DNA of 64,000 nucleotides, taken from Acridotheres tristis (lineage: Eukaryota > Chordata > Aves > Passeriformes > Sturnidae). The stretch is taken from NCBI GenBank assembly GCA_037013685.1, contig CM072884.1:5208001-5272000 (forward strand), read 5' to 3'. This document shows positions 38,426-48,643 of the stretch, piece by piece. Position 1 is the first letter of the stretch. Every line of letters begins with the position of its first letter. Both the position numbers and the translations under genes were made by a program. The notes beneath the pieces are model-generated. The model saw nothing but the letters and a program-made list of their open reading frames with translations. It was not told the origin of the DNA and searched no databases.

Positions 38426-39486
38426 AAGTCTTTGAATGTTGAATGGTGGCACGTGACTCTACTCTGTCTCAACATGTGGAATTTTCAGGTTCACTTATGA
38501 GCAATCATATTTCATGCTCATTTGCTCAGGCAGTTAAATTATTACTGAATATTTACTTTGTTTATTTTTGCTGTATTATTCACATGTGTCAGTGTTAAAT
38601 GACAATTTTTTCTCCTGATACTGTTGCTGGAAGTTTTGTTTTTGTATTCAAACTAATTGTCCTTTCTGAAATGTTATCAATGCTAAGCTGTTGCATTTAA
38701 ATGACTACTCAAAACAAGGATTTTGAGATTTCATCTTTTTTTGTTAAAAATCTACAATTGGGCTATGGAAAAAGTCACTTGGTAAAACCGCACAAGACAA
38801 AACCATAAAACCATAAAATCAAGCATACAGTGGCTAATGCAAAAACTGAGAAAAGTCTTCTCACAAAATATCTTTGTGCTGCTGGGCTTTCCATCTTCAA
38901 AATGTCTTGCAAAGGTTAAGTCCTTAAAATATATCTGTGCAATGAAGCATTATATTGGCACCATTGTTTTTTTCCCCTCAGTTAAAGTAGATGTTGAGTG
39001 TTTAAATGTCCAAGGCTGTGGAGAAGGTTGCTCAGATCCAGGACTGCAGACTAAGCTGCTTCTGTGGTGCCTGAATTTCTCAGACTGGGCTGGATATTCT
39101 TCATTTATTCAGCCACCCTTCTGTCAGCCACTGCTCTCCTTTTCTCAACTGATTGTCCTCTTTGACATCTTTTCCTGGCTGGTCTGCAGCTTTCCACTGC
39201 ACTGAGTGTGCTCAGATTGCCCCATTAAGCCTTCAGTAACCCCACAGGTCAACCCTCACTTGGCTGCATTTCCCTGCTCCCGGGAGGCTTTTTGCAGTGC
39301 AGACTTTTCTCTCCTCCTTCCTACTTTAAGGAAAAGTCAGTTTGGTAGAGGTCAGCAAAACCCTGTATTCAACCTGCTTTGCAGAATCCCTATGGAAGAC
39401 CCAACCGAATGAATTTGATCACTAAAGCAGGTACATCATAAACACATGTATAAAGTCTCTTTGTGTGAGGGTGAAAAGCAACTCAC

Positions 39487-39587
39487 CATCTCCTGTGTCA
39501 GGAATCACCTTGGAAAAGCTGCCTCTGGGAATAGGACTGGTAGTAGGAATTAAATCAGCCTTAGCAACACAGGATACTGCCAAAAAC
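39487..39587 (-). other. Candidate exon, 101 nt, splice-bounded (minus)
   Basis: On the minus strand an excellent acceptor (T8, then GCTTTCTTGCAG) ends just before 39587 going leftward, and the donor GATG|GTGAGTTG follows at 39486. Only one of three frames is open. It uses the second base as a codon start, gives 33 complete codons and leaves one extra base at each end. The peptide begins FLAVSCVAKADL, continues with a Pro/Thr/Ser-rich stretch and ends near VIPDTGD. I do not recognise it. Its 5' phase (one base) would accept the two-base 3' end of the candidate at 45621-45700. This is among the better exon-like signals in the window, but it is unproven. Confidence 0.3.
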
Positions 39588-39848
39588 CTGCAAGAAAGCA
39601 AAAAAAACATAATATAGGCTCTGTAAATGATGAGGAATGATGTCTGCTTCAGAGGAAGGAAAAGATTTTTCAGAAAGGCCTAAACTGTAATTTTCAAGAT
39701 CTCTTCAAATAACCATGAATGATTGTTTAAAAGCTTAGCAGTGCCAGGAACTCCCCCTGCTCAGAGCTCACATAAGGAGCATAGCTGGTGATGACAGAAA
39801 TACTTTGTAAGGAGCTAATGACCAGCAAGGACCTTGCAGGACTGGGCA

Positions 39849-39888
39849 CTCCAGAAATCGACTCCACTTGAGGAGCTCCAGAAATCGA
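39849..39888. repeat. 13-bp direct repeat, 27-bp period
   Basis: CTCCAGAAATCGA is present at 39849-39861 and again at 39876-39888. Each copy contains a CpG. The spacer includes CTCCACTTGAGGAG, itself an inverted repeat (CTCC...GGAG). It could be a small duplicated binding site or a slippage product. Confidence 0.8.
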
Positions 39889-40031
39889 AAGGCCTGACTT
39901 GTACCTTCCTGAAGATAAATGAGCAGGTAAAGGAAAGGGGAAAGGAAGCTTGTGCTGTTTAGCCAAACCAGCAGTTTTAGTGTGTCTCAAGCTTTTAGCA
40001 CCCAAGTGGATCTGTCAGGTGCTAATTGTCA

Positions 40032-40056
40032 ACTCCCACTGACTGCAGTAGGAGCC
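40032..40056. repeat. Possible relic of an ancient amniote repeat
   Basis: ACTCCCACTGACTGCAGTAGG followed by AGCC resembles the imperfect palindrome 'ctcccattgacttcaatgggag', which I recall recurring as an old interspersed repeat in turtles, crocodilians and birds. Only about 25 bp can be matched by eye, so the assignment is weak. Confidence 0.2.
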
Positions 40057-40663
40057 CTGGGCACTTGGCATTTTGCAGTATTAACCTGCTGTTATTAAGC
40101 TAAAGAGATGACCATGGCAGAGTATGTGATGTTTGAACTGCAAGGCATTATTTCTTGCTTTCTCCCAACTTTAATATATATATATTTTTTCCCCCCAGTT
40201 AGCAGTGTCTTACGGCAAGCAACTGCCTAAAGAGGAAACATAATGCAAAAGAATATGCACTGTGAAAAGTCTGCACTGTGAAGTGCAGAAATATATCATT
40301 TTACCAAGAGTAGGCTGATTTAATTTTAAATATAAAATCTCTAAATAGCTAATGTGCTTAAAATGTAGAAAATCAGATAACAAAAGCAGTTCTTGTTTCA
40401 AAGGAGAACTGCAGTCAGTGAGAAAAATGATAAAAAAGAAGACATAGTGACAAAAGAAATAAGGCACTACCATTAAATTCCTGGGGAAAAAAAAAAAGAT
40501 AAAACCTAATAATTTTTCTCACATTATCAAATAACATGGTAATTTATCCAGAATATAATTATGCTAACATTTGGCTGTTACTTGGTATCAGATGAGTTCT
40601 TACAGCTCAGAGTGTTCTGGGGCAGGTTCTGAGGGTGGTTACATACCTGTTTGTTGGCATTAT

Positions 40664-40808
40664 GGCCAACATCCCTGGAGGTGTTCAAGAAATGACTGGA
40701 CGTGGCACTTAGTGCTGTGGTTTAGTTGAAAAGGTGGTGCTTGGTCAGGGGTTGGATTAAATGATCTTGGAGTTTTTTTCCAACTTTACCGATTCTATGA
40801 TTCTGTGA
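40664..40808 (+). mobile_element. CR1 LINE, extreme 3' end
   Basis: The sequence reads in sense: CATCCCTGGAGGTGTTCAAG, ATGACTGGACGTGGCAC, GCTGTGGTTTAGTTGA, GGTTGGATTAAATGATCTTGG. It ends with the octamer-like tail GATTCTATGATTCTGTGA at 40791-40808. This is the standard CR1 3' terminus, heavily 5'-truncated to about 145 bp. Divergence looks moderate. Such short tails are the usual product of incomplete reverse transcription. Confidence 0.93.
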
Positions 40809-41680
40809 GCTAGTCTAGGATAGTAGGTGATGTGGCTTCTTGAGGTTGTCAGTGCAACTTTGGGAAGTTCTGGTTTCATTACTGCTAAAGGAAGGGTGAG
40901 AGCACCCAGCAAATCATGAGTTACAACATCAGTGCTACATGTGTTGCAAAAACTTGGAAAAGTAAAAGCTCTTATACTTTGGTACCCATGCCACTGGTAG
41001 ACGTAAGGCATTTTTATAAAATTACGTTTCCTGCTTAGTACAGAACATTAAGATTCAAAATGTAACTTATTGGCAGTAATAATAGAGTTTAAAAAGTAAA
41101 ATGAGTGCCTATGCCATGTTTTTCCCTGTTCTCCTTTGTAATCCAGATTTCTCTCTCTCTCTAGGCAAGGCCAGAAAGGAGAGAAGGCAGAGGGGCCAGC
41201 ATGACTTACTGTGGGAACATGGAGCACTCAGAACACAATGATCTGCTTTGTTAGGCATCCACCAGATGACCATCAGTAACTGATCAAGGTAGAGGCAGAG
41301 TAGCCCCTTTGTCTGGTTTTGTTTGGAAGTTGGTGGTGTAACCATTGCCTCCATCCTTTTCTCTCAACACACTCCTTCAGACATAGCAAAACTCTGATCT
41401 GCAGGCGTGCACAAGAGCAGGGATAATTTTAGGATGATCTTAAAATGCTCAGAAAGATTTCCAGCTTAAGGGGTGGATGGAGAGGAAGTTGGCTGTAGCT
41501 CTTTTTGAGATCTTGTACCTTCATACCCAGGTAAGAAATTTTAAGTGTCAGAACATTTAGGCAGCACTTAAACACCTCAGAGATTTTATTTGGCTTTTCT
41601 AAACAAATAAGAAGTCTCTGTTTCTGCACAAACTCAAGGCCTTTATTGTGCATGCCTTACCCCTGCAGTCCATCCTTTTC

Positions 41681-41775
41681 CTCTTCTCTTCTCTTCTCTT
41701 CTCTTCTCTTCTCTTCTCTTCTCTTCTCTTCTCTTCTCTTCTCTTCTCTTCTCTTCTCTTCTCTTCTCTTCTCTT
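41681..41775 (+). repeat. (CTCTT)19 pentanucleotide microsatellite
   Basis: Nineteen perfect copies of CTCTT (AAGAG on the other strand) without one interruption, 95 bp in all. Perfect purity suggests a young, length-polymorphic array. The all-pyrimidine/all-purine strands could form triplex (H-DNA). The two plus-strand frames across it encode repeated Ser-Leu-Leu-Phe and are artefacts. TTTCAG follows directly (41774-41779), so the array also looks like an extreme polypyrimidine tract before a splice acceptor. Confidence 0.98.
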
Positions 41776-42202
41776 TCAGCTTCTGCATCTTCACATTTTC
41801 ATCTTCATCTCAAATGTGTTTTGCAAGAACACAGCTCTTTGCATTCAGGCCATGTCCAGTTGCATCCTCTATTTCTCTCCTGGTCCTCTAATGCAAAAAG
41901 GAATATTTCTGACATGGGTGTGCTTACACAGTCAAGAATTTCATTGCTGGCACTGCCATCCAATGACTTCATTCTTGTCTGAATGGGGAGAGTGACCTCT
42001 GAAGGGGATCTGGAGGCCTCCTGGGTGCTTAGATCACCATTTGCTCCCTGGTGTCTTGTCTGGAGTGCTGCCAGCCACTCCTGTGCAGGGAGATTTGCAA
42101 GCTGCCTACAAGCTCTTGTGAAGACCTTGTCTGGGAGGGAAGGATGTGAGAGTCCTTGTTGATGATAGAGCTGTATGGATGGAGCTGTTTTACCTCTTCA
42201 TT

Positions 42203-42244
42203 TATCATTATCATTATAATTTCATTATCATTACCTTATCATTT
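42203..42244 (+). repeat. Imperfect (TCATTA)n array
   Basis: TCATTATCATTATAATTTCA and further TCATTA/TTATCA units form a degenerate hexanucleotide array of about seven units. The substitutions suggest an old array. Confidence 0.75.
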
Positions 42245-43026
42245 TCAGCTTAATTAAAATGTAAGTACCCTGGACCTAGGGGATCAGCACAGGAACTGAA
42301 CAGACATTCCAAGATGAATCTTATATAGCTGGCAAGCAATGTTCATATGGAATTATGCTTTCAAGTTCCTAAGATCATCCAAAATAACCCAGGTAATGTT
42401 TAATGAGTTAAGTGAGGCTGGGTTTAGAGTAGTGATTCCTACAAGCTGAGGACAGAGAAGCAGACATTACAAAACTGCAGAAATAAGGATTTTTGGAACT
42501 ATTGATAGGTAATTAACAATTAGAGTAATTTTTGTTATGGTAGAACATCCCCACATAAGCAAAAAAAAAGGGAAATTACCCGAAGTCCTATGAACTCTGT
42601 GTTTTATTTAATGAATAGAAGCCAAGCTTTTAAGAGATTTTCTACATATGAGGACTTTATATTTCTGAACAAACCCAGACCTCTTTTTACCTAATATAAA
42701 ATCATTTCACATCTGCTCAAAATCCCAGCAGTCTCAGTTTCTGTGTGACAGCAACTTCCTCTAGGAAGGTAGTCCAGCAGAAATAATTCTAGACTTGCTT
42801 CCATCTCTGAAACTCATTTATTGTTTCCATTGCTTCTCAAGCCTCAGGGTACTCCTACTTCAAGTCTGAATATTTATTATGCAGGTAGAAGTCTGCCAGT
42901 AAGCAAAACCCAGAACTATTAATTCCAGCCCTCCTTTTTTAGCAAAGGCATTGATATTATTAGGGCTTTGGTCTTGTGAAACACAATGGGAAAAATCTTG
43001 TGAAATGTGTGGAAGCTTTCTTCTTC

Positions 43027-43046
43027 TTTTTTTTTTTTTTTTTTTT
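43027..43046 (+). repeat. Poly-T tract (T20)
   Basis: Twenty T in a row after TTCTTC. The minus-strand frames crossing it code for poly-Lys and are low-complexity artefacts. Confidence 0.95.
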
Positions 43047-43787
43047 GTGGTGAAAAATAGCATCTGCAATAATTCCATGAGAAGAATAAAAGTGACTTTC
43101 TTACCATGTGGAGGATGCTAAATAAGACTTTTTAAAATGGTATCATTTTGTAGGATAATTATGGAAGAAAAACAGCTTTCCATGAATCTAACAGCTGTTT
43201 TCAAAGCTCAGATAGCAGCATCATTTCCTATCATACACAAGACCTAAGTTCAAGATCACACACGAATGTTTGTCTTCTCAAAAGCCAGCAGGAAGTGAAG
43301 GTGGCATAAAGAAAATTACAATCCTACTGCAAAGGCAAAGTGAAATCTCTCTGTGATCATGAGTTGAGTTTATGCTTCCTGTACAAAAGTAGCAAGGAGT
43401 TAGAAGCAGATAATACTGCCTAGAATGGCTTGACATCCATAGCTGGATGAGAATTCTCCTTTTCCTTAAATTTACAATGGCTGCATTGGATGTTCCAAAA
43501 AATGATGGATCAGTACAGTCCTATAAATCCCAAACACATATGTGGTATATCTTTTCAGAAATAACTTACAAAACAGCCTTCCAGAGGAGAAGAAGTCTGC
43601 AATAATGACAGCACACTGACAGTGCAATAAAGTGGAATTCATTATTCAGGCTGCAGGGCCTGCCAATGGCCAGAGGGCAAATGCATAAAATAAGAAGAAA
43701 GAGTTGATGCTCAATTGTCAAAAACTCACTGCCACAAGTGAAAAAAAAGAGAAATATGTTCAAAATGTATTTCTTCTGTATAGGAAT

Positions 43788-43829
43788 GGTGGTGATGATG
43801 ATAATAATAACAATATTAATAACAACATT
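43788..43829 (+). repeat. Imperfect trinucleotide array (GGT/GAT/AAT/AAC)
   Basis: GGTGGTGATGATGATAATAA, then CAATATTAATAACAAC. The array drifts from GGT through GAT to AAT and AAC units, the pattern left when a triplet array expands and mutates. Confidence 0.75.
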
Positions 43830-44696
43830 TATCTGAGCACAATAAATATTGCTGAGGGTGAAGCATTATATGACATCATCTGTGTATAAATAAATTATCC
43901 CTTTCCAGTGTTCATTGCCATGAAATTAAAAGAAATCTTTGCAGTCTAGAAAGTGGCAGCAAAACAAAGAGTTAAATATGTAGGATGGTTGGTTTTGTGA
44001 GTAATTCTTGTTGACAGTTTTTAAACTACTGTTCAATTCTAGAAACAAATCTGATTGCTATCATTATTTCTTTTATTACTTAAAGAGGATAATACCTACT
44101 CACAAGTGCAACTACGTCAGTATGAAATTTTGCAGGCATAAAGTGCACCCTCAAACAAGATCTCAATCCCACAAAGGTACAGCAGAAGTCCAGTTGTTTC
44201 TCTGGATTTATTTAGTTCTAAACAAACTTCCCTTGTAGTCTGTCTGTTTTTTATTTTTAGTTCCTCTTTCTTCAGTATTAAATGCTTTTGTAAGAAGGGA
44301 GGATTCTTTTCTGTATTTTTCTTCCCCTGACATTTCCCACATGAAGTTACAATTCTCTGATGGCTTGTATGAAGAGGATTAGAAACATGTCATCACTAAT
44401 TGCAGATGAGGATTTAAAGCAGGGCTGGGCAGGAGAAGCATAAAGATGAGATTGCCTGGCCTGTCTTGATTAGACTGTGGATGCTTTGTGCCTACCTCTG
44501 CTGCTCCAGGTTAGTCTGCCTCCCACATCTGTCCTCATCTCATGGCAAGGGAAAATTGTTGGTTGTTGAACAGGATGAAAGACTGATTTCTTTATTTTTC
44601 CTAAAGACCCGTTTCTGCCATGAGGAGTACATAAAGTTAGTTGGCTCATAAAGCACAAGGGAGTGTGAAGTTGCAAAGAGGAATCACTTCTAAACT

Positions 44697-44718
44697 AAAA
44701 AAAAAAAAAACAAAAAAA
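44697..44718 (+). repeat. A14-C-A7 tract
   Basis: Fourteen A, one C, then seven A. A simple A-rich run with no recognisable element next to it. Confidence 0.9.
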
Positions 44719-45620
44719 TCCCAAAAGTCAGATTACACTTGTGGGATCGTTTCTTTTTCCTCAACAATTTTTTTGTTGTTTCTATTAAACTATAAGCTGT
44801 GTACTGTCATTGTATCCTCACATACACCACAAAAGTGTGGAAGCAGCAATGGCTAAGCTAGCCCTCATCATTTGTGAGCATTCCCACTGCTTAATGCCAA
44901 ACCAGTACCCGTTTGGCTAAAAAGGTTAAGGAATTACATAACTTAAGTGGATTTACAACAGAATTATGTCAGTGTGTGTTCCCATCTCTTTTGCTTCAGG
45001 ATGAATCGATTATGAAACATGAATCAAAGTAATGGATACAATATTTGTAACCATTTAGACTCCCAGGCATTGATTAACTGTGACCGGCAGAACTTTTTCT
45101 CGTGGAAATGAATGTTGTATCATAAAGAAACTGTAAGTTCCCATTTAGGGCTGTAAACTACTTGGAAGGACATTTTACCCTAGCCCTAGCATTCTTTGAA
45201 AGGTTGAAGTCTGAGGAGGTAAGACACAATAAGGAAGGCCAAGTAGTCAGAGTTTCTTTACGCTCTTCTGTATAGATCATTCCTCAGTGAGTCACATAAG
45301 TAGAGGAAATTTAACGAAAATGCCCCTTCATCTACTTTAAAAAACAACTCTACATCTTCAGGCCTTGCAACAAGGTCAAAAGTTACTCAAGAGTTCCAAG
45401 AAGTGTAAAGCTGAGCCAGAGTGAATTGAATTCACTTCAGACTTCTAATGGAAACCGCAGAGTTTTGTGACAATTTTCAAGACTTGTCTGTCAAACCTTG
45501 ACAGATCAGGAAACTGAAAAGGATGATTTCTGGATTAAGACTGAAAATAAAGTCTGAACTTCACTTTCAAGGAGAAAGTATGTTTATTTTAATTAATAAA
45601 GAAATATGCAGTAAAACTAC

Positions 45621-45700
45621 CTCCTTCTCTGCCAACGAAGTTGTAACCATAATTCCACATCTCTGTCCGTCTCTACCATGACAAATTTTGGGCTCTCGTT
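45621..45700 (-). other. Candidate exon, 80 nt, splice-bounded (minus)
   Basis: On the minus strand an acceptor (ATATTTTTATTCCCAG) precedes the block and a weaker donor (AAGGAG|GTAGTT) follows. The first frame is open for 26 codons plus two bases. It begins NESPKFVMVETDRDVELWLQ and goes on with several Arg. A second frame is also open and the third is stopped. Three CpGs occur in 80 bp, more than in the neighbouring DNA. The two-base 3' phase fits the one-base 5' phase of the candidate at 39487-39587. I cannot place the peptide in a family. The donor is the weak point. Confidence 0.22.
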
Positions 45701-47887
45701 CTGGGAATAAAAATATATTTTCTGAAACCATTTGGAGAACAGTCTGTGACTTACTTAAGGAAATAATGAAATGCCTCAGTCTTCTCAGAATTAAAGGCAA
45801 GTAACATTTTCAGCTGTATTAATAGACTTGTTGATGTAACCTGCTGGTTCTTGGTCATCTAAGTTTATGATGCACACCAGTATCTCTCTGCAAAAGCTGC
45901 GTTGCTAAAATGGATTCGTTTTCTTGTCATTTAATCATTCAATCAGAGCACCTCTAGTGAGGAAAAACAGGGGTTAAGAGACAGAGGACTAAGTATGGGA
46001 TTACAAAAATGTGTATGTTGTTTCTGGATTGATATAACAGACCGTGTGCTGTCTCTTTCATAAACAAATGTCTTACATATCAAAAAGTTATGACTCTAGA
46101 GCAGGCAGCCCTTCAGTCCTATGTAATGTTCTTTTAGCAAAGCTATCATATGGCTCAGACTTTCCTGAAACAGTCACTCTCTTTTAAAGTATAGCTATTG
46201 GTGATGCAAGACTTAAAAGGGACAAGGTTCTTGGAAAATGAAGGAATCTTGCCATAAACTTTATCGGTGGCTTGGCAACCCTTTGGGAGACAGACAACTT
46301 TGGGAGCTGGTTCATCTTTACTCTCAGAATTTGGGGTTCTGGACACCACACTGGCTTATAGGAACATGTTGAGGCCATTTAATTCCTTTCTTCCTGATGC
46401 AGTTGCTGCTGCTGGAAGAGCTTTTGGAGAAGAGTCCTAGTTATGGAACACAGAAATGGCAATGGATACAGCAGGGACCACTAAAGGTACTGATTATGGT
46501 TTTTCTTTCAGAAAAGTCTTGCAGACCTAACATAAATGTTTATATTATTCTTCACTGCTGCTCCTAATTAAAGTCAATTTAAGAATCTCAACTTTTACAC
46601 AATATTTTCAAAAGTGGATGGTGTTTTTGAGGCCCTGATGAATGCAGCTCCAGAGGATGCTGCTGGCAGAGGTACCTTTTGAAACAGATGTGTTTAATGG
46701 TGATGTGCAGTCAAAGAATTGCTCTCCATTCTGCTAAATTACATTTTGTTTCAGCATTCCAATCTTTAAGCGATACCCAAAAGCTGGATCAGTTTAGGAA
46801 AATTCACTGGCAGCCTGGCTGAGATTATATCTCAAGCACATAATTTTAATATACAGTTATAAATCACTTCTAACTTTCTGCATGAAGAGTGTTTTCTGTT
46901 GATGTATTTGAGAACATTGTAGAGAGGTTTGCAATCAAATGAGGAAAAAGTAGACTTCTTTTATGAAGAAATCAATTTTTAATGCCATAGAAACAAGGGA
47001 ATTTTGAAAATACTGTACATTCTCTATTTTGGCTTTGTACCTGAAAGTTGCACAAAAGTAATTGCATTTCTCTTTAAAAGACAGTGGAGGGAGAAATATA
47101 GCTTTATTTTACATTGAGGATAAAAAATTTATCAAATAGAGAGATAACAGATTTAGGTAAAGATGTCTAGATTTTTCTACAGCATTTTCAGGGACAAGCT
47201 TTCCAAAGTCTTTTGCCGAATTGTGCACTAAACCATATCTTTCTATCCATTAAAAGTGCCCACGCTTCACAGTAGGGTTTAGTTTTAAAATGATGTGCTA
47301 GGGCTCAAAAAACCAGTTCAGTTTCTAGTACCAAATGTAGAAAATGCCCTTCTCTTCCTTGTCCTTTTCCAGCCCAGGTGGCCAGTTTAGCATTCTGCTT
47401 GCTTTTGATTAAAGGTGAGGTACCACTATGATCCAGCATGGTAATTACTGTGTTCCAGTGTAAGTCACAGACCATTGCTGCTATTATTTATTCTCAGACA
47501 AAAACATTCATTCACCCCTCTCCAGCTACAGGCTGCAAATTCTTAATGGCTTGACTTTTGCTGTGAGTGAAACCACTTTATTTTTCATTTGCTCCAGTTG
47601 CTGAGATAGCTGCACTATCTGTTGTCCATTCTCTGTGGAAAGATTTTAAATTTGCCAGTGCTCTCTTCCACTATGGATCAGAAACCAGATAAGTTTTCAA
47701 TGCTAAGGATGGTCACTTGCACCTCACCCAGTTTCTCCAAGCTTAAATGTGCACATTTGTCAGATCACTCTCCCTACAGAAGTTTTTGTTTTTCCTTTAT
47801 GGAGCTGGTGGCAGTCTCTGTGCAAACTTGAGCCTATCTTGGCAAATTTCAAGAAGAAATGGATGGTGGACTAAGGAGGTTATTTTA

Positions 47888-47918
47888 TACATATATATAT
47901 ATTCTTTTTTTTTTTTTT
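47888..47918 (+). repeat. (TA)n followed by T14
   Basis: ATACATATATATATAT, then TTC and 14 T. A compound microsatellite. Confidence 0.9.
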
Positions 47919-48040
47919 GTGAAAAATATTTACTAGGTTTACTTCATTTTATACAAAACCAGAGGCTAATATGGAGCAGAAGTCTAGACATAAGCAAAAA
48001 ACCTCAAAATAGCCTCAAGCCCCACAACTTTTTCTCCTAG

Positions 48041-48094
48041 AACTGTTTAATGTGGGAAAAAGCTGAGTGCACAAAGCCACTCCATCGTGAGCTG
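48041..48094 (+). other. Candidate exon, 54 nt, splice-bounded
   Basis: A strong acceptor, ACAACTTTTTCTCCTAG, ends at 48040, and the donor GAGCTG|GTGAGTC starts at 48095. One frame is open and in phase at both ends (18 codons, NCLMWEKAECTKPLHREL). The other two frames contain stops. The block has one CpG. It is short, and I know no matching protein. Skipping or including a 54-nt exon would keep frame. Confidence 0.2.
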
Positions 48095-48572
48095 GTGAGT
48101 CACTGCCTTCAATCTGTGCCTCTTCGGTTCAGGCTGACGTGTTTGCAGCTGAACTTTTTAGGCTTGCCAGTTCTCTGGAGAAGATGTATATTACAGAAAA
48201 GTTGGGAATTTTCAAGATACAGCTCACCAATTCACCATGTATAGCACTTCTGAGAAACTGAGCATCTAACAATAAGGGAAGGGAAGAGAGAGGGGGAGGT
48301 ACTGATCTGAGTACAAGACCTGCAGAAGTGTTTTCAGCTTGTTAGAAACTTTTAGGACCTAAGACTTCTTAGTGTTTAAGTACCTGCCTTGAAGAAACTG
48401 TAGGTAGCAACAATGGATGAAAGTGCTTTTTTAAAGAAATGGGTAAATCTGTTCCTTTCTTAATGGAAAAAGCTACACGATCTGTCAAGAAGTGGTAGAT
48501 GTTCTTCAAAGCAGACAAATGCCAATGACATGACAGTTCCTGCCTGCCCTACTAATGAATAGGATATTCAGT

Positions 48573-48643
48573 AGAATCCTAGAATGGCTTGGGTTCCTTA
48601 AAGATCATTGAGTTCCAGCCTCCTTGCCAGGGGCAAGGACAGA
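48573..48643 (-). mobile_element. CR1 LINE, 3' tail remnant
   Basis: On the plus strand AGAATCCTAGAATGGCTTGG, then GTTCCTTAAAGATCATTGAG, TTCCAGCCTCCTTGCC and GGGCAAGGACAG. This is the reverse complement of the CR1 3' end ('agaatcatagaatggttagggttgg...aagatcatctagttccaacc...'). Only about 70 bp remain. The sequence beyond 48643 (AGAGAAAGCAAGG) does not continue the CR1 pattern. Confidence 0.88.

Larger units (their letters stand above)
23746..40663. other. Unique non-coding sequence, no gene recognised
   Basis: No transposon or recognisable gene is visible in nearly 17 kb. Features seen are an A14 run (24122-24135), a purine-only tract (30887-30930), AT-rich blocks and A/C tracts (25336-25370, 26934-26948, 29144-29160). 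There is also a GC-rich islet at 37280-37520 with four CpGs. Exon-like blocks at 29749-29873, 32631-32719 and 39487-39587 and the small repeats near 38.4 and 39.85 kb are listed separately. The open frames of 60-122 codons give no recognisable protein. Confidence 0.65.
40809..48572. other. Unique and simple-repeat sequence, no gene recognised
   Basis: Simple repeats dominate the visible structure: the pentanucleotide array at 41681-41775, an imperfect TCATTA array near 42203-42244, T20 at 43027-43046, an imperfect GAT/AAT array at 43788-43829, A14 at 44697-44710 and TA plus T14 at 47888-47918. Frames at 41646-41995 are products of the pentanucleotide array. Exon-like blocks at 45621-45700 and 48041-48094 are listed separately. 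A minus-strand frame at 46155-46349 looks protein-like by eye, but a second frame over the same bases is open too. Confidence 0.65.

Noticed and set aside
41646..41995. Two plus-strand frames of 81 and 115 codons
   Set aside because: Both are created by the (CTCTT)19 array, which reads as repeated Ser-Leu-Leu-Phe in any frame without stops.
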